Part shown: one piece after another, positions 43,474 to 53,157 of the stretch
How positions within the stretch are numbered: the stretch's first letter is position 1
Layout: each line of letters opens with the position of its first letter
Source: Desulfobulbus oligotrophicus
GTDB taxonomy: Bacteria > Desulfobacterota > Desulfobulbia > Desulfobulbales > Desulfobulbaceae
Direction: 5' to 3'
NCBI RefSeq assembly: GCF_016446285.1
Contig: NZ_CP054140.1
Location: forward strand, 1,717,501 to 1,781,500
Length of the DNA: 64,000 bases
Position numbers and translations under genes: made by a program
The notes under the pieces: model-generated
Seen by the model: the letters and a program-made list of their open reading frames with translations, nothing else
Told to the model about the DNA's origin: nothing
Databases searched by the model: none

Positions 43474-43638
43474 GGCCGATGTGCTGGTTGCCTGTGTCGA
43501 CCGGGTGTGGGAAATATGGCAGTCCCTTCAGAGACACTGCAATCATACCCTGTTGACGAAAAATGCAAAATCGCGAGCTGAAAAGATCTCAATTCATTGC
43601 TGACGGAGGATATGTAAAGTGCGTATCTGCGGCTGGGA

Positions 43639-45417
43639 TTACCCTTTTTTTACAATGAGCTTGTTGCCGATCTGCACAGTTGTACTGCTGAGTCTGTTCC
43701 AGCTGCGAAGATCTTGAGGAGATGTTTGAAATTTTTTGGCGATGCCCGACAGGGTGTCACCCTGTTTGACCACATACCAGGTGTTGGGTATTTTTTTCTG
43801 TGGTGAGGATGCGACAGATTTTACCACTGGTTTGAGTTGTGTTTTAGCAAGACCAGCTTTTGGGGTCGGTGGGGAGGCTTGTTTGTGTGCCGCCACCTTG
43901 ATGTTGGTCGCTATTTTTGCAACAGAAGCGTTCTTATGGGCAACAGAAGGAGAACCCGCTGTTTTTTGCGGGGCAGCTGTGGAACGCAGGGTGATCTGTT
44001 GACCCTGTTTGACAATGGTTTTTGCGTCAAGTTTATTTAAAGCGAGAAGGTTTTTAAGCGGGATCTGGTGTTTTTTGGCCACAGCTTCCAGCGTATCGCC
44101 GGATTTCAACGTATAGGTGGTTTGCTGTGGCTGATTGCCTTTTTTACCGGCAATCGCTATGCGTCCAACAGGTTGTTGATGTTTTTGAGCCACAAGGTAT
44201 TTGGTTGACGTCGACGGGATACGAAGCCGGAGCCCTTGTGGAAGCCGGGAAGAACGGAGATTGTTGGCCTTGAGCAGTGCTGTTTTGTTGGTGCCATACT
44301 TTTTGCAGATGCTGGTCAGCGTTTCATTCTTTTTAACCACATGGGTGATAAAAACAGTGGTCGTCACTGGTTGCAGTTTATTGATATTCGCGGCAATTAG
44401 TTCTTTGGTGCCGACAGGAATGCGGAGCGTGTACTTTTGGCTCGGAGGAGTCTGACTTTTTCGTAACTCGTTGTTTAAAGAGCGCAATGTCTTTACCGAG
44501 GTATTGGCGGTGGCGGCAACGGCATCAAGGCTGACTCCGCCCGGTACACTGATGACCTCATATTGAGTGGGTTGCATGTACTGCGTGTTCCTGAAACCGT
44601 ACTGTTCCGGATTGCGTGCAATGATGATGGCAGCGATCAGTTTGGGAACATAGCGTTTGGTCTCCATGAAAATACCATCGGAAACAGCGACCTCCCAGAA
44701 ATCTTTGGCATTGTGGGTCTTCATGGCATTGCCTATTTTACCCTCGCCGGCATTGTACGCTGCAACCGCAAGATGCCAGTCACCAAACTGATTGTACAGA
44801 TTGGCGAGATAGCGCGTGGCCGCCTTGGTGGCCTTTTCCGGTTCCCGGCGTTCATCCACCCATGAGTCGATCTTGAGTCCGTATCGGGTGCCCGTACCGG
44901 CAATAAATTGCCAGAGACCGCAGGCATTGGCCGGTGAGTAGGCCGAGGGATTGAAACCCGATTCGATCATCGCAAGATAGACGAGATCCCGGGGTAGACC
45001 AGCCTTCTTCAGTTCCGACTCGATATAGGGTTGGTAGATGGTGGATCGGGCGAGCCACTGGCTGAAATAATTTCTCTGTTTGCCTTGAAAGAGTTCCAGG
45101 TAGTACAGAACCTGTTTGTTGATGGTGATGGGGAAATCGTATCTGGAAGGATCAATTCCGAACTTTTCGGGAGAATAGTTTTGATTGGCTCCATACTCCC
45201 ACATACCGGGTTTATTCAGTGCTTCAAGTTCTTCGAGGGCGGTTTCCTCGGGCTCTGCCGGCTCGACATCCTCTTCTTCCACATCATGTGATATATCTGT
45301 TTTGCCGTAATTGCTGTACGACTCAACCGGTGCTGGAGAGTGCGTGGTACAGGCTGAAAAGGAAAGTGCAAGAAACAGGATCAAACAGTGCGTCAGCAAA
45401 GTGGTCGATGTTTTCAT
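43639..45417 (-). CDS. mltD: Membrane-bound lytic murein transglycosylase D-like lipoprotein
   Basis: The 592-residue protein is a lipoprotein (lipobox FSAC, Cys23) that cleaves peptidoglycan glycan strands from the outer membrane side. An SLT domain (about residues 130-270) contains the catalytic glutamate in AMIESGFNPSAYS and the conserved ACGLWQFIAGTGTRYGL. Three LysM glycan-binding modules follow (near residues 357-405, 437-480 and 546-590), with a degenerate one around 290-340. Ala/Lys/Thr/Gln-rich linkers separate them. It is divergent from a penicillin-binding protein gene, so synthesis and remodelling enzymes lie side by side. Confidence 0.94.
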   Translation of the reverse strand: MKTSTTLLTHCLILFLALSFSACTTHSPAPVESYSNYGKTDISHDVEEEDVEPAEPEETALEELEALNKPGMWEYGANQNYSPEKFGIDPSRYDFPITINKQVLYYLELFQGKQRNYFSQWLARSTIYQPYIESELKKAGLPRDLVYLAMIESGFNPSAYSPANACGLWQFIAGTGTRYGLKIDSWVDERREPEKATKAATRYLANLYNQFGDWHLAVAAYNAGEGKIGNAMKTHNAKDFWEVAVSDGIFMETKRYVPKLIAAIIIARNPEQYGFRNTQYMQPTQYEVISVPGGVSLDAVAATANTSVKTLRSLNNELRKSQTPPSQKYTLRIPVGTKELIAANINKLQPVTTTVFITHVVKKNETLTSICKKYGTNKTALLKANNLRSSRLPQGLRLRIPSTSTKYLVAQKHQQPVGRIAIAGKKGNQPQQTTYTLKSGDTLEAVAKKHQIPLKNLLALNKLDAKTIVKQGQQITLRSTAAPQKTAGSPSVAHKNASVAKIATNIKVAAHKQASPPTPKAGLAKTQLKPVVKSVASSPQKKIPNTWYVVKQGDTLSGIAKKFQTSPQDLRSWNRLSSTTVQIGNKLIVKKG

Positions 45418-45975
45418 ATGGAATAGTGTGATGTATGCAATGAATTATGCTGCATTTAAAGCGATATCATTTTGATCTGATTGCTGTTTGAGAAAAAGTA
45501 CGACGTTTCTATTTAACTTTTCACCACAAGAATGACAAGCAAAAGTCTTTGTTTGCGTTGTTTTGTTTCTTTTTTCCGCCTTTTTCACGCTGCTCTGTTT
45601 TTTGTGTACTTTATGTTTTCCGATTTTTCGATTGCAAATATTAATGAAATGATTATCAACCTATCCCCGGTTTTTAATGAGGAGAGTTCTGTTAAAAGAT
45701 GAATTTAACGTGAATGTCACTGGCTGTTTCCGCAAAAATCTTATGTGGAGCCACTCTGTTCTCAGTACAGGGAAGGGGGTGTGTGGCCCGAGCTGTGTGT
45801 TAACCTGTCGTTTGTTTGCGACGGTAAAAAAAACACCCTTTTTTTTAGGAACATGCTACAACTTCTCGCGTTGTGTGCATGAATAGAAGCTTGCAGCACG
45901 TTGACGATACTTTTTTGGATCGTGTGGAGATTGTATCAGTCAACTGCACAAGTGAAACATATTTTTTTAACCTGT
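45418..45975. other. Divergent region mltD / penicillin-binding protein
   Basis: This 558-bp AT-rich stretch has T-rich tracts and stop codons in all frames and no convincing gene. It should contain the promoters of both genes, but no clear -35/-10 pair was recognised. A stem CTGTCG/CGACGG around TTTGTTTG lies near 45800-45825. Confidence 0.45.
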
Positions 45976-48900
45976 ATGCTGAAACTCATAAAGTACTGTT
46001 GTGCTCTCTTTCTCTTTCTGCTGATCCTGCTTGCCGCACTTGGAGCGGGAAGTTTTTATTATTTTATTGTTCTGGCACCGGCACCGGAGACTGAAGAAGC
46101 AGCTATTAGTGAAATTTTAGGTCGGGAAAGCCCGGTCTATTATCGTGACGGACAGACGAAACTAGGGGTGATCTTCGAGGGGATTCATCGTCAGTACGTG
46201 TCGTATGAAGATATCCCCAAAGCATTTGTCAGTGCTTTATTGGCCGCTGAAGACAAGCAGTTTTTTCACCATGTCGGTTTTGAAATATCTGGAATCATCC
46301 GGGCGTCGATTGCCAATCTGAGGGCCGGTCGGGTAGTGCAGGGGGGGAGTACCATTACCCAGCAGACCGCCAAAAATTTATTTAAACGGGAATCACGAAG
46401 CATCAGGGCCAAACTGAAGGAGCTGGTGTACGCCTTGCGGCTGGAGCGTAAGTACAGCAAGGAAAAGATCTTTGAGTTTTATACCAATCAGTTTTTTGTC
46501 AGTGGCAATGGCCATGGGCTTGGTGTTGCTGCCCGATATTTTTTTGATAAGGAACCGGAAGAGCTCACATTACTGGAGTGTGCGTTTATCGCCGGCAGTG
46601 TCAAGCGGCCCAATTACTATAACCCTTTCTTAAAGAAAAATTTGGCCAATGCTGAAGAGGTCCGGCAGCGTATCGACGAGCGTGTCCGTTACGTTCTTGA
46701 TCAGATGCGTAAAGAAGGCATGCTCAGCGAGGCTGAGTACACCTCTTTGCAGACAGATGATCTTGTCTTTAAGCAGGGGAAGATGGGATTTTCTCAGAGC
46801 ACGGCAATGGACCTGGTCAGGGAAGGGGTGGAGACGCCATTTATTGCCGACTCTCTTGAGGAGAACGGTATTTCAAACATTTCCACTTCCGGCGTCCGCA
46901 TTATCACCTCATTGGATCCGGAAGTGCAGCACAGTACCATGCAGGCTTTACGAAAACATCTCTCTCAGCTTGATGTGCGTTTGCGGGGGTACCAGCAAAC
47001 GAAAGTGCAAGCCGAGTACAATGACATGGAATACCGGGGAGATGAGGATGTCAGTCCGGGTAACTTTGTTTTTGGTTTGATCGCTGCTGTTCATGATGCC
47101 AGGGGTAAAGAACCAGAGGTCCGCGTGCACTTTGATGATGGTCGCCTTGAAGGTCTGATTGACGCAGCGGGATTGACGCGTCTGGCCAATGCCTATGCCA
47201 TGTATACGCGGGGTGCCGGTACAGCGACGATGGTGGACCGTAAAGCGCTCGTGCGCCAGATGAAAGTCGGCGACAAGGTGTATGCCAGTGTCCGCGGTCG
47301 TGTGGAAACTGGTGGCCTGCTGCTTGATCTTGAGCGATATCCCAAAGTTGAGGGAGCGGCTTTTGTTGTCCAGGAAGGAGCGATCAGAGCCATGAGCGGC
47401 GGCATGTCGAACCTCAATTTTAATCGGGCGACAACTGCCAAACGGCTGATGGGATCAACGTTTAAAACTTTTCTGTTAACTGCAGCTCTTCAGATGGGAT
47501 GGAGTCCTGTAGACATGATCAGTAACAGCCGGCAGACCTTTGTCTTCTCTAACCGGCCTTATTCACCCCAACCGGATCATAACAGCCCGTTTAGCTCTGT
47601 ATCACTCAGCTGGGCCGGCGTTACCTCTGAAAATGTCGCTGTTATCTGGTTACTGTATCACCTGACTGATCATCTTACCTTGCCTATGATCCGGGAATTA
47701 GCGACCAAAGTGGATATGGCTCCTCGTGTGGTGAATGGCAAAACCGAAGATAAACAGCGTTATCGAGAGAGGATTCGTGATTCCTTTGGCATTACCATTT
47801 CACGTCAGTACCTGGATTACGCCGCCTATGCCGGAGCGGTTCGGGCGTTGCAGCCGGACTTTATTTTTGATGGTCGTGAAGAGGAGTACAATCAGCTGCA
47901 GCGCATGCGCTTTGATGACTTTCATGCCGCCCGTTCGTTGATTCCGGCTCTGCAGGCTTTTCGTACCGATCTTGCCTTTTCCGGCCACCGTATCAATCCG
48001 GATGTCATTTTTGAAGATCCGGAGTCGGCTATGGCGATGAGTGGTGGGCAGATGGCGCGTACCGGTGGCGGCCGATATGTGTTCACCCTGCGCCAGAACT
48101 TACCGGATCACTGGGTACCGGTCAGCCCGGCTGAGCTTATTGATCATCTGACGCTCCTTGATGCCGCCGACCTTGACACATTCTGGCAGGATCAGGTCCT
48201 GCTCAACGGCACGGTCACGGCAACGACTGTGCAGCAGGTTGAGCAGCAGTTGCACGTTGAACGGGGGAAGTTGGGACCGGATACGCTGTACTCATTGGAT
48301 GTGTTGGCTGAAGTGCGTGATTTCAGAGTGATGCTTGGCCTGCAGTATTTAGTGCAGTTTGCCAGGGAGTGTGGTGTCAACAGCAGGTTTGAACCGGTTT
48401 TATCGTCTCCGCTCGGATCGAATGTGGTGTCCTTGTCGGAACTTACCCGTATGTATGAAACCCTGATTACAGGTTTTCGCTACGATTCGGCTGATGCCTC
48501 CACATTAATTCTGGCCGAACTCGACGGCAAAGTGGACCCTGACAGTGCCGCCATCATTGAACGGATCGAAACACCGGAAGGCCGTGTTGTCTACTCGCGA
48601 CAGGCGCATAAGGTCAGGGTGGTGGATGCGAAAAGTGCTGCCGGCACAGCCAATATCCTCCAGAATGTCATTTCGTACGGCACGGGAAGATATGCCCTCA
48701 ATCATGTAAAACTGCGCAGTGATGCTGCTGATCGCAACAGGTTGCTCGGGAAATCAGGTCAACCCTATCCGCTGCTCGGGAAAACAGGGACAGCCAACGA
48801 GTATCGGAACTCCGCCTTTGTAGGGTATGTGCCTGTTCTCAATGCGGATCAGTCCAGCCTGGTCCTCGATGGAGGGTACACTGTCGGGGTGTATGCCGGA

Positions 48901-49248
48901 TATGACCATAACGCCCCCATGGTGAGAGGGGGATTTCGGGTTACCGGATCCGTGGGGGCCCTGCCGGCGTGGAGCGCCATTGTGCAGAGTCTGTTGGAGA
49001 CAGAGAAGATAGCTGATCGAATTGATATTGCCGACCTGGCTTTTAATGGCCTGACATTGCAGTATCCAGAGGTGCAACAGGTGTTTCTGCCGGTTCTTCC
49101 GCGCCAGGGAGGGGCGGTCAGAGGGACGGCCGGGCTGCGACAGACAGCTGCCCCAAAATATCCGGCAAGCCTTTGTTTTGGGAGCGTGGATGCTGATGGT
49201 CGTTTTAAGCCGAATCGATTATTCATGCCCTATTGGAAAAATCAATAA
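45976..49248 (+). CDS. Class A penicillin-binding protein, unusually long
   Basis: This bifunctional peptidoglycan synthase polymerises glycan (GT51 domain) and cross-links peptides (transpeptidase domain) in the periplasm, anchored by an N-terminal helix (about residues 5-30). GT51 marks are AAEDKQFFHHVG, GGSTITQQTAKNL and RKYSKEKIFEFYTN. Transpeptidase marks are STFK (Ser494), SEN (551-553) and KTG (936-938). SxN and KTG are about 385 residues apart, roughly twice the usual distance in PBP1A, so about 190 residues are inserted. ATG 45976 is chosen over TTG 45901; its ribosome binding site is weak. A TPR-like lipoprotein gene follows. Confidence 0.93.
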   Translation: MLKLIKYCCALFLFLLILLAALGAGSFYYFIVLAPAPETEEAAISEILGRESPVYYRDGQTKLGVIFEGIHRQYVSYEDIPKAFVSALLAAEDKQFFHHVGFEISGIIRASIANLRAGRVVQGGSTITQQTAKNLFKRESRSIRAKLKELVYALRLERKYSKEKIFEFYTNQFFVSGNGHGLGVAARYFFDKEPEELTLLECAFIAGSVKRPNYYNPFLKKNLANAEEVRQRIDERVRYVLDQMRKEGMLSEAEYTSLQTDDLVFKQGKMGFSQSTAMDLVREGVETPFIADSLEENGISNISTSGVRIITSLDPEVQHSTMQALRKHLSQLDVRLRGYQQTKVQAEYNDMEYRGDEDVSPGNFVFGLIAAVHDARGKEPEVRVHFDDGRLEGLIDAAGLTRLANAYAMYTRGAGTATMVDRKALVRQMKVGDKVYASVRGRVETGGLLLDLERYPKVEGAAFVVQEGAIRAMSGGMSNLNFNRATTAKRLMGSTFKTFLLTAALQMGWSPVDMISNSRQTFVFSNRPYSPQPDHNSPFSSVSLSWAGVTSENVAVIWLLYHLTDHLTLPMIRELATKVDMAPRVVNGKTEDKQRYRERIRDSFGITISRQYLDYAAYAGAVRALQPDFIFDGREEEYNQLQRMRFDDFHAARSLIPALQAFRTDLAFSGHRINPDVIFEDPESAMAMSGGQMARTGGGRYVFTLRQNLPDHWVPVSPAELIDHLTLLDAADLDTFWQDQVLLNGTVTATTVQQVEQQLHVERGKLGPDTLYSLDVLAEVRDFRVMLGLQYLVQFARECGVNSRFEPVLSSPLGSNVVSLSELTRMYETLITGFRYDSADASTLILAELDGKVDPDSAAIIERIETPEGRVVYSRQAHKVRVVDAKSAAGTANILQNVISYGTGRYALNHVKLRSDAADRNRLLGKSGQPYPLLGKTGTANEYRNSAFVGYVPVLNADQSSLVLDGGYTVGVYAGYDHNAPMVRGGFRVTGSVGALPAWSAIVQSLLETEKIADRIDIADLAFNGLTLQYPEVQQVFLPVLPRQGGAVRGTAGLRQTAAPKYPASLCFGSVDADGRFKPNRLFMPYWKNQ

Positions 49249-49564
49249 AGTCAAAAAGAGCTGTCTGTCATCTGTCGTTGTATCGCCTTGATGTACGGTT
49301 TTTTTAAGAGCAGAGGAGAAAGCGATTGTCCAGTCAAAGCTTATTTGCTATCTTTTCTGCGCAGCGGCCATGGTACGGTTGCATCATCCCAGGCGGGCCG
49401 ACAGTGCAGACTCTGTTCAATCGTTTATGGTAACGGGTGTTGCTGTTGATAGTGACTGCCCGGTTCAATGATAAACCATTGATAAAAACAGCTCTGCCCA
49501 GCTCCATGAATTTTGGCAACAGTGACAGTGCGTCTGATCTTTCATCTACTGTGATAAGCGAATC
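49249..49564. other. Gene-free stretch before the lipoprotein gene
   Basis: These 316 bp hold no credible gene. A dyad TCAATG-ATAAAC-CATTGA lies at 49465-49482, and TTGATA at 49446 could be a weak -35, so a promoter for the lipoprotein gene may lie here. Confidence 0.4.
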
Positions 49565-51271
49565 ATGAAACATGCATCTTGTTTAATACCCTTACGGTTG
49601 GTCATCGCCATCGGCACCTGCGTACTTGTTCTTGCCGGTTGTGCAATGGATGGGGGAGTGGTGGATCCTTATGATGCACGGGCCCGCCGGGAGGCGGCCG
49701 GACAGCAGACAGGGGCCGGCCGGACAGAGGCCGAAGCTGCACAGAGGGACGTGCTGACGCCGGTGATGAGTTCGATCAACAGCCGCATCAGAGCCAGTGA
49801 AAAGAAGATTGAGGAATGGAAGGACATTGAACAAAAAACCGCCTCTATGTCGCTGCCGCAGGAGAAACTGAACCGGATTGATGAGTGTCGCTCGCACCTG
49901 CAGCACATTTTACTTGAGTACACCTCCCTGAAGAAGCAGCTGCAGGAGGAAACCCAGGTTGAGGCGGCTCAGGTCTTTGCCGGCACCTCTTTACTCCGGC
50001 TTAATCAGCAGGATATTGAATATCTTGAAAGTGGCTGTGTGAAATTTTTAACTGAGCTGAAAGCAGCCGGCCAACCAATGGTTATCCAGCCTGACCCCCA
50101 AATTAAGGCTGCCTATGAAAATCATGATTATGACCAGGTCATCAATCTTTACTCGAGGATTGCTGCAACCCCGGGTCAGGTGATGGCTGCGGAAACAACG
50201 TATCAGTACGGTCAGGCTCTTCTTAAAAATTATCAGGAAGTGGAGGCGAAACGGGTTTTTTCTGATCTGTTGTCCGGGATTCGCTCACAAAAAGGGCAGG
50301 GTGAGCTGCAGTTGTATCTGTTGCAAAAGGTTGCTGATGTGAACTTCAGTTTAGAATCTTTTGATGAGGCCCGTAAACAGTATGAGGAACTGATTCAACT
50401 TTCCATTGAAAAAGGTGCAAGCCGTGATGAATGGGCTGGTCTGCAACTTGCCGCACTGCAATCATCGGCGCTGATGGCGCCTGAATTTAAAGAGTATATC
50501 GTACTGCTTAAGAGACACCTTGCCTTTGTTCCCAAACGTGATGGGTACAGTGTTGCTGAACTTGCGGATAAGTTTTTGCTTGCCTATCCGGCATCAACAC
50601 TGACAGCAAACGTCAACCTTATAAAACGTTCCACTCGAGAGCAGCTGGATGCCTGGTTGAGTCAGGGTGTCAGGCGGGTGGAAAACCAGGTTGAGGAACG
50701 AAAGGCTGCTGATCTGCCGGTGGTTCCGGATGGGCAGGGAACAACTGCACCAGCCCCGCAGGAAAAACCGTTTATTGGTGCTGCGGGTTCGGCTGCGAGT
50801 ACACCTGTTGTTGACGGCGGTGGCGAAAAAAATCTGCAGGAGGAGTACGATCGGGGGGTTGCCCATCTGCAGGCCAGGGAATATGACAAGGCGATTGAAT
50901 GCTTCAATCGACTGCAACACACAGCTTTGGAAGCGCAGGCCCGACCTCACATGCAGGAGGCTTCTCGACTTGCAGTCCAGGATGCACGGCAGAAGGCTGC
51001 GGAGTTATTCGTTCGCGCCGCCAACAGCCGGGATACGGATGAAAAGCGAAAGCTTCTGCTGTCATCAAGGGATCTGTTGCAGGGTGCTCTGGTCAAATAC
51101 CCGCAGTCCGGCCTGACCGACAGGGTACAGAAGAACCTTGTCCGGATCGAGGCTGAGCTGCAAGCCGTTGGGACTGGTTTGACGCCAAGGCCGGTAACCA
51201 GCGGTGGTGCTTATGTCCCGTCGAGCTCTGGAACCGGCGGGGGAGGTGGAACTCCGCCGGCATCACTGTAG
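49565..51271 (+). CDS. Large lipoprotein with TPR-like helical repeats
   Basis: The 568-residue product is a lipoprotein with lipobox LAGC (Cys26) and no aspartate at +2, so outer-membrane targeting is expected. A coiled-coil segment (about residues 70-130) is followed by helical repeats of TPR type (about 180-340), then a Pro/Ala/Gly linker (about 385-420). A second TPR-like segment follows, GVAHLQAREYDKAIECFNRLQ (about 430-475), and the tail is rich in Gly and Ser. It lies downstream of the class A PBP. LpoA, a TPR outer-membrane lipoprotein, activates PBP1A in enterobacteria, so an analogous role is possible but unproven. Confidence 0.8.
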   Translation: MKHASCLIPLRLVIAIGTCVLVLAGCAMDGGVVDPYDARARREAAGQQTGAGRTEAEAAQRDVLTPVMSSINSRIRASEKKIEEWKDIEQKTASMSLPQEKLNRIDECRSHLQHILLEYTSLKKQLQEETQVEAAQVFAGTSLLRLNQQDIEYLESGCVKFLTELKAAGQPMVIQPDPQIKAAYENHDYDQVINLYSRIAATPGQVMAAETTYQYGQALLKNYQEVEAKRVFSDLLSGIRSQKGQGELQLYLLQKVADVNFSLESFDEARKQYEELIQLSIEKGASRDEWAGLQLAALQSSALMAPEFKEYIVLLKRHLAFVPKRDGYSVAELADKFLLAYPASTLTANVNLIKRSTREQLDAWLSQGVRRVENQVEERKAADLPVVPDGQGTTAPAPQEKPFIGAAGSAASTPVVDGGGEKNLQEEYDRGVAHLQAREYDKAIECFNRLQHTALEAQARPHMQEASRLAVQDARQKAAELFVRAANSRDTDEKRKLLLSSRDLLQGALVKYPQSGLTDRVQKNLVRIEAELQAVGTGLTPRPVTSGGAYVPSSSGTGGGGGTPPASL

Positions 51272-51284
51272 AGCGTTTTTACTG

Positions 51285-52301
51285 TCAGGTGCAGGTAAGC
51301 AGCTGTTTGACGTGCTCAAATATACTTTTTTCGTTTGTCACTGTCATCTCGTACATGCTGCTTAGCCCCCGGGCCTGCTCTTCGTTCAACCCGGCGACAC
51401 AGAGAAGAAAGTGCTCCGGTGCTATCTGCATCCGGCTGCGTAAGCGTTGCAGTTTGTCGAGGTCGCGACGAAATTCTCCGGACTTGCATTCGATGCAAAG
51501 AAGGATGGACTGGTTGATCAGAAAAACAGCATCCAGCTCATGGGTATCTTCATTGGCAAAGCGGATGTTCATCCGCCGTGTTCCGGAAAACGGCAGCTGT
51601 TTTTCCTGGAGTATGTTTGCCAGTTTGATAAAAACAAACCACTCAAGCCAGGAACCCTGGAAGAATTGAACAATAGCCGGTGAGGTCTGCAGGCTGATAT
51701 GGGCAATTTTTTCTTTTTTCTGGTAAAAGTACTTGGCGATAAAAGAGTACGTGTACAGTTGTGAAAAGAAACTGGTGATTTTCTGAATATTTTTCTGGCT
51801 TTCCTGGGCAAGGGGGAAGTTGAGGTTGGTATATCCCTTGGTATGAGCTCGTCTGATCTTTTCACCTATTTTTCCGAAAACATCATACTCATTGCCTAGT
51901 TCAAGGGCGACTTCATCGAAAAAACCGGTGGTATCGAGTTCTTTCTGATCCACAGAGGCCTGCATCTGTTTTTGCGCAAACCAGTCGACTATCGGTGCGT
52001 ACTGTTCGCTGGTTGCCAAAACTGTGGTGTTATGAATATCGATATCCTGCAGCGAGACATACTCTTCGCCCGGTCTGTCAACCACTTCCATCTCCAGGTG
52101 ATCAGGTGGGCTGGTTGACTGACGCAGGGCGGCCAGTTCTTTTTGCAGAACCATAATCTGCTCAACGATCTTCTCGATGAAGAGGAGGGTGTCGTAAATT
52201 GGCGAGACCTCCCGGCACTGTGTACACTTTGCCTGTTTACCGATATGTTCCTGTGCAACTTCACGAAGATGTCCGCAGTGTCTGCAGTGAAAAAGAGCCA
52301 T
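51285..52301 (-). CDS. Zinc-ribbon protein with PD-(D/E)XK (Card1/DUF1887-like) nuclease domain
   Basis: The 338-residue protein begins with a four-cysteine zinc ribbon (C6, C9, C26, C29). A helical middle region follows, then a C-terminal restriction-like fold (about 215-310) with FFQGSWLEWFVFIKL and the catalytic pattern Asp257, Glu271-x-Lys273 (ELDAVFL and CIECKSG). The WLE helix plus ELD...ECK arrangement resembles the nuclease domain of Card1/Can2 and other DUF1887 proteins. No CARF sensor domain and no CRISPR genes are visible, so it is an orphan. It probably cleaves nucleic acid; the signal and target are unknown. Other PD-(D/E)XK families cannot be excluded. Confidence 0.7.
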   Translation of the reverse strand: MALFHCRHCGHLREVAQEHIGKQAKCTQCREVSPIYDTLLFIEKIVEQIMVLQKELAALRQSTSPPDHLEMEVVDRPGEEYVSLQDIDIHNTTVLATSEQYAPIVDWFAQKQMQASVDQKELDTTGFFDEVALELGNEYDVFGKIGEKIRRAHTKGYTNLNFPLAQESQKNIQKITSFFSQLYTYSFIAKYFYQKKEKIAHISLQTSPAIVQFFQGSWLEWFVFIKLANILQEKQLPFSGTRRMNIRFANEDTHELDAVFLINQSILLCIECKSGEFRRDLDKLQRLRSRMQIAPEHFLLCVAGLNEEQARGLSSMYEMTVTNEKSIFEHVKQLLTCT

Positions 52302-52537
52302 ATTGCACCTGCCCGGTAAAAGAGATGTCTGATTTTGATGGATATAGATTTTCTTTAAGCACAGGCAGAGTTGCGCTGTTAAATAAAATGCAGATCCGGT
52401 TCTTTATTGACCGGTCATCCCGCAACTTAAGGAATTCACCTGGTTGACAAAGTGAGCTGAGTCGCTTACTTCTGTGACAACTTCTCTGACAGACAGCAGT
52501 TGTTGATCAGGGAGGAAGGAACAGGAAGGAGGAGAGA

Positions 52538-53137
52538 ATGGAAACGATCCAAGTAAAAAAAATCGATTGCAACGGGTGCTCTGTTCACTGCCTTGAAAGC
52601 GGTCCAACAGACGGACTGCCGGTTGTTTTGTTGCACGGGATGAAATTTCAGGCAGAGACATGGCGGGAGCTGGGAACCATCCAGGCGCTTTCTGCATTAC
52701 AACTCCGTGTGACAGCATTGGATATGCCGGGGTTTGGCAAAAGTCCGGACTGTACGCAAGAGCCCGCAGAGATCCTGGTGGAGGCGTTGCAGCAGTTGGG
52801 GGTGCAACAGGCTGTTTTGATCGGCCCGTCCATGGGGGGGCGAATTGCTCTGGAATTTGCCATGGCGCATCCGCAGAGGATCACCGGCCTGGTTCTGGTT
52901 GGTGCGGTGGGTGTGGAAGAAAATAGAGCCCGGCTGGGTATGATCACGGTCCCCTGCCTGATTGTCTGGGGTGAAGATGACCAGGTGTCTCCCCTTGCCA
53001 ACAGTGATATCCTGCTCAGCAAACTGCCGGACGCCCGCCGTGAAATAGTGGCCAAAGCGTCTCATCCCTGTTATCTGGATCAACCTGCGCATTGGCATGA
53101 TCTGCTGCGTACCTTTTTCACCACTCGGTTTTCTTGA
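52538..53137 (+). CDS. Small alpha/beta hydrolase
   Basis: The 199-residue protein has a complete alpha/beta-hydrolase triad: the nucleophile serine in GPSMGGR (near residue 98), the aspartate in WGEDDQVSP and the histidine in KASHPCYLDQP. The oxyanion region is VVLLHGMKFQAETW. The compact size without a lid domain resembles ABHD14/CIB-type hydrolases. A cytoplasmic esterase or thioesterase-like role is likely; the substrate is unknown. AAGGAGGAGAG precedes the ATG. Its stop is directly followed by the topoisomerase gene, whose frame opens at the overlap. Confidence 0.88.
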   Translation: METIQVKKIDCNGCSVHCLESGPTDGLPVVLLHGMKFQAETWRELGTIQALSALQLRVTALDMPGFGKSPDCTQEPAEILVEALQQLGVQQAVLIGPSMGGRIALEFAMAHPQRITGLVLVGAVGVEENRARLGMITVPCLIVWGEDDQVSPLANSDILLSKLPDARREIVAKASHPCYLDQPAHWHDLLRTFFTTRFS

Positions 53138-53157
53138 GGATGCTCAGCAGTACGTTC

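Noticed and set aside
45647-45660. Fur-box-like AAATGATTATCAA sequence
   Set aside because: Only one half-site is close to consensus and neither neighbouring gene is iron-related.
52538-53137. Alpha/beta hydrolase and topoisomerase as a fused gene
   Set aside because: The hydrolase has its own stop codon and the topoisomerase has its own starts; they only abut.
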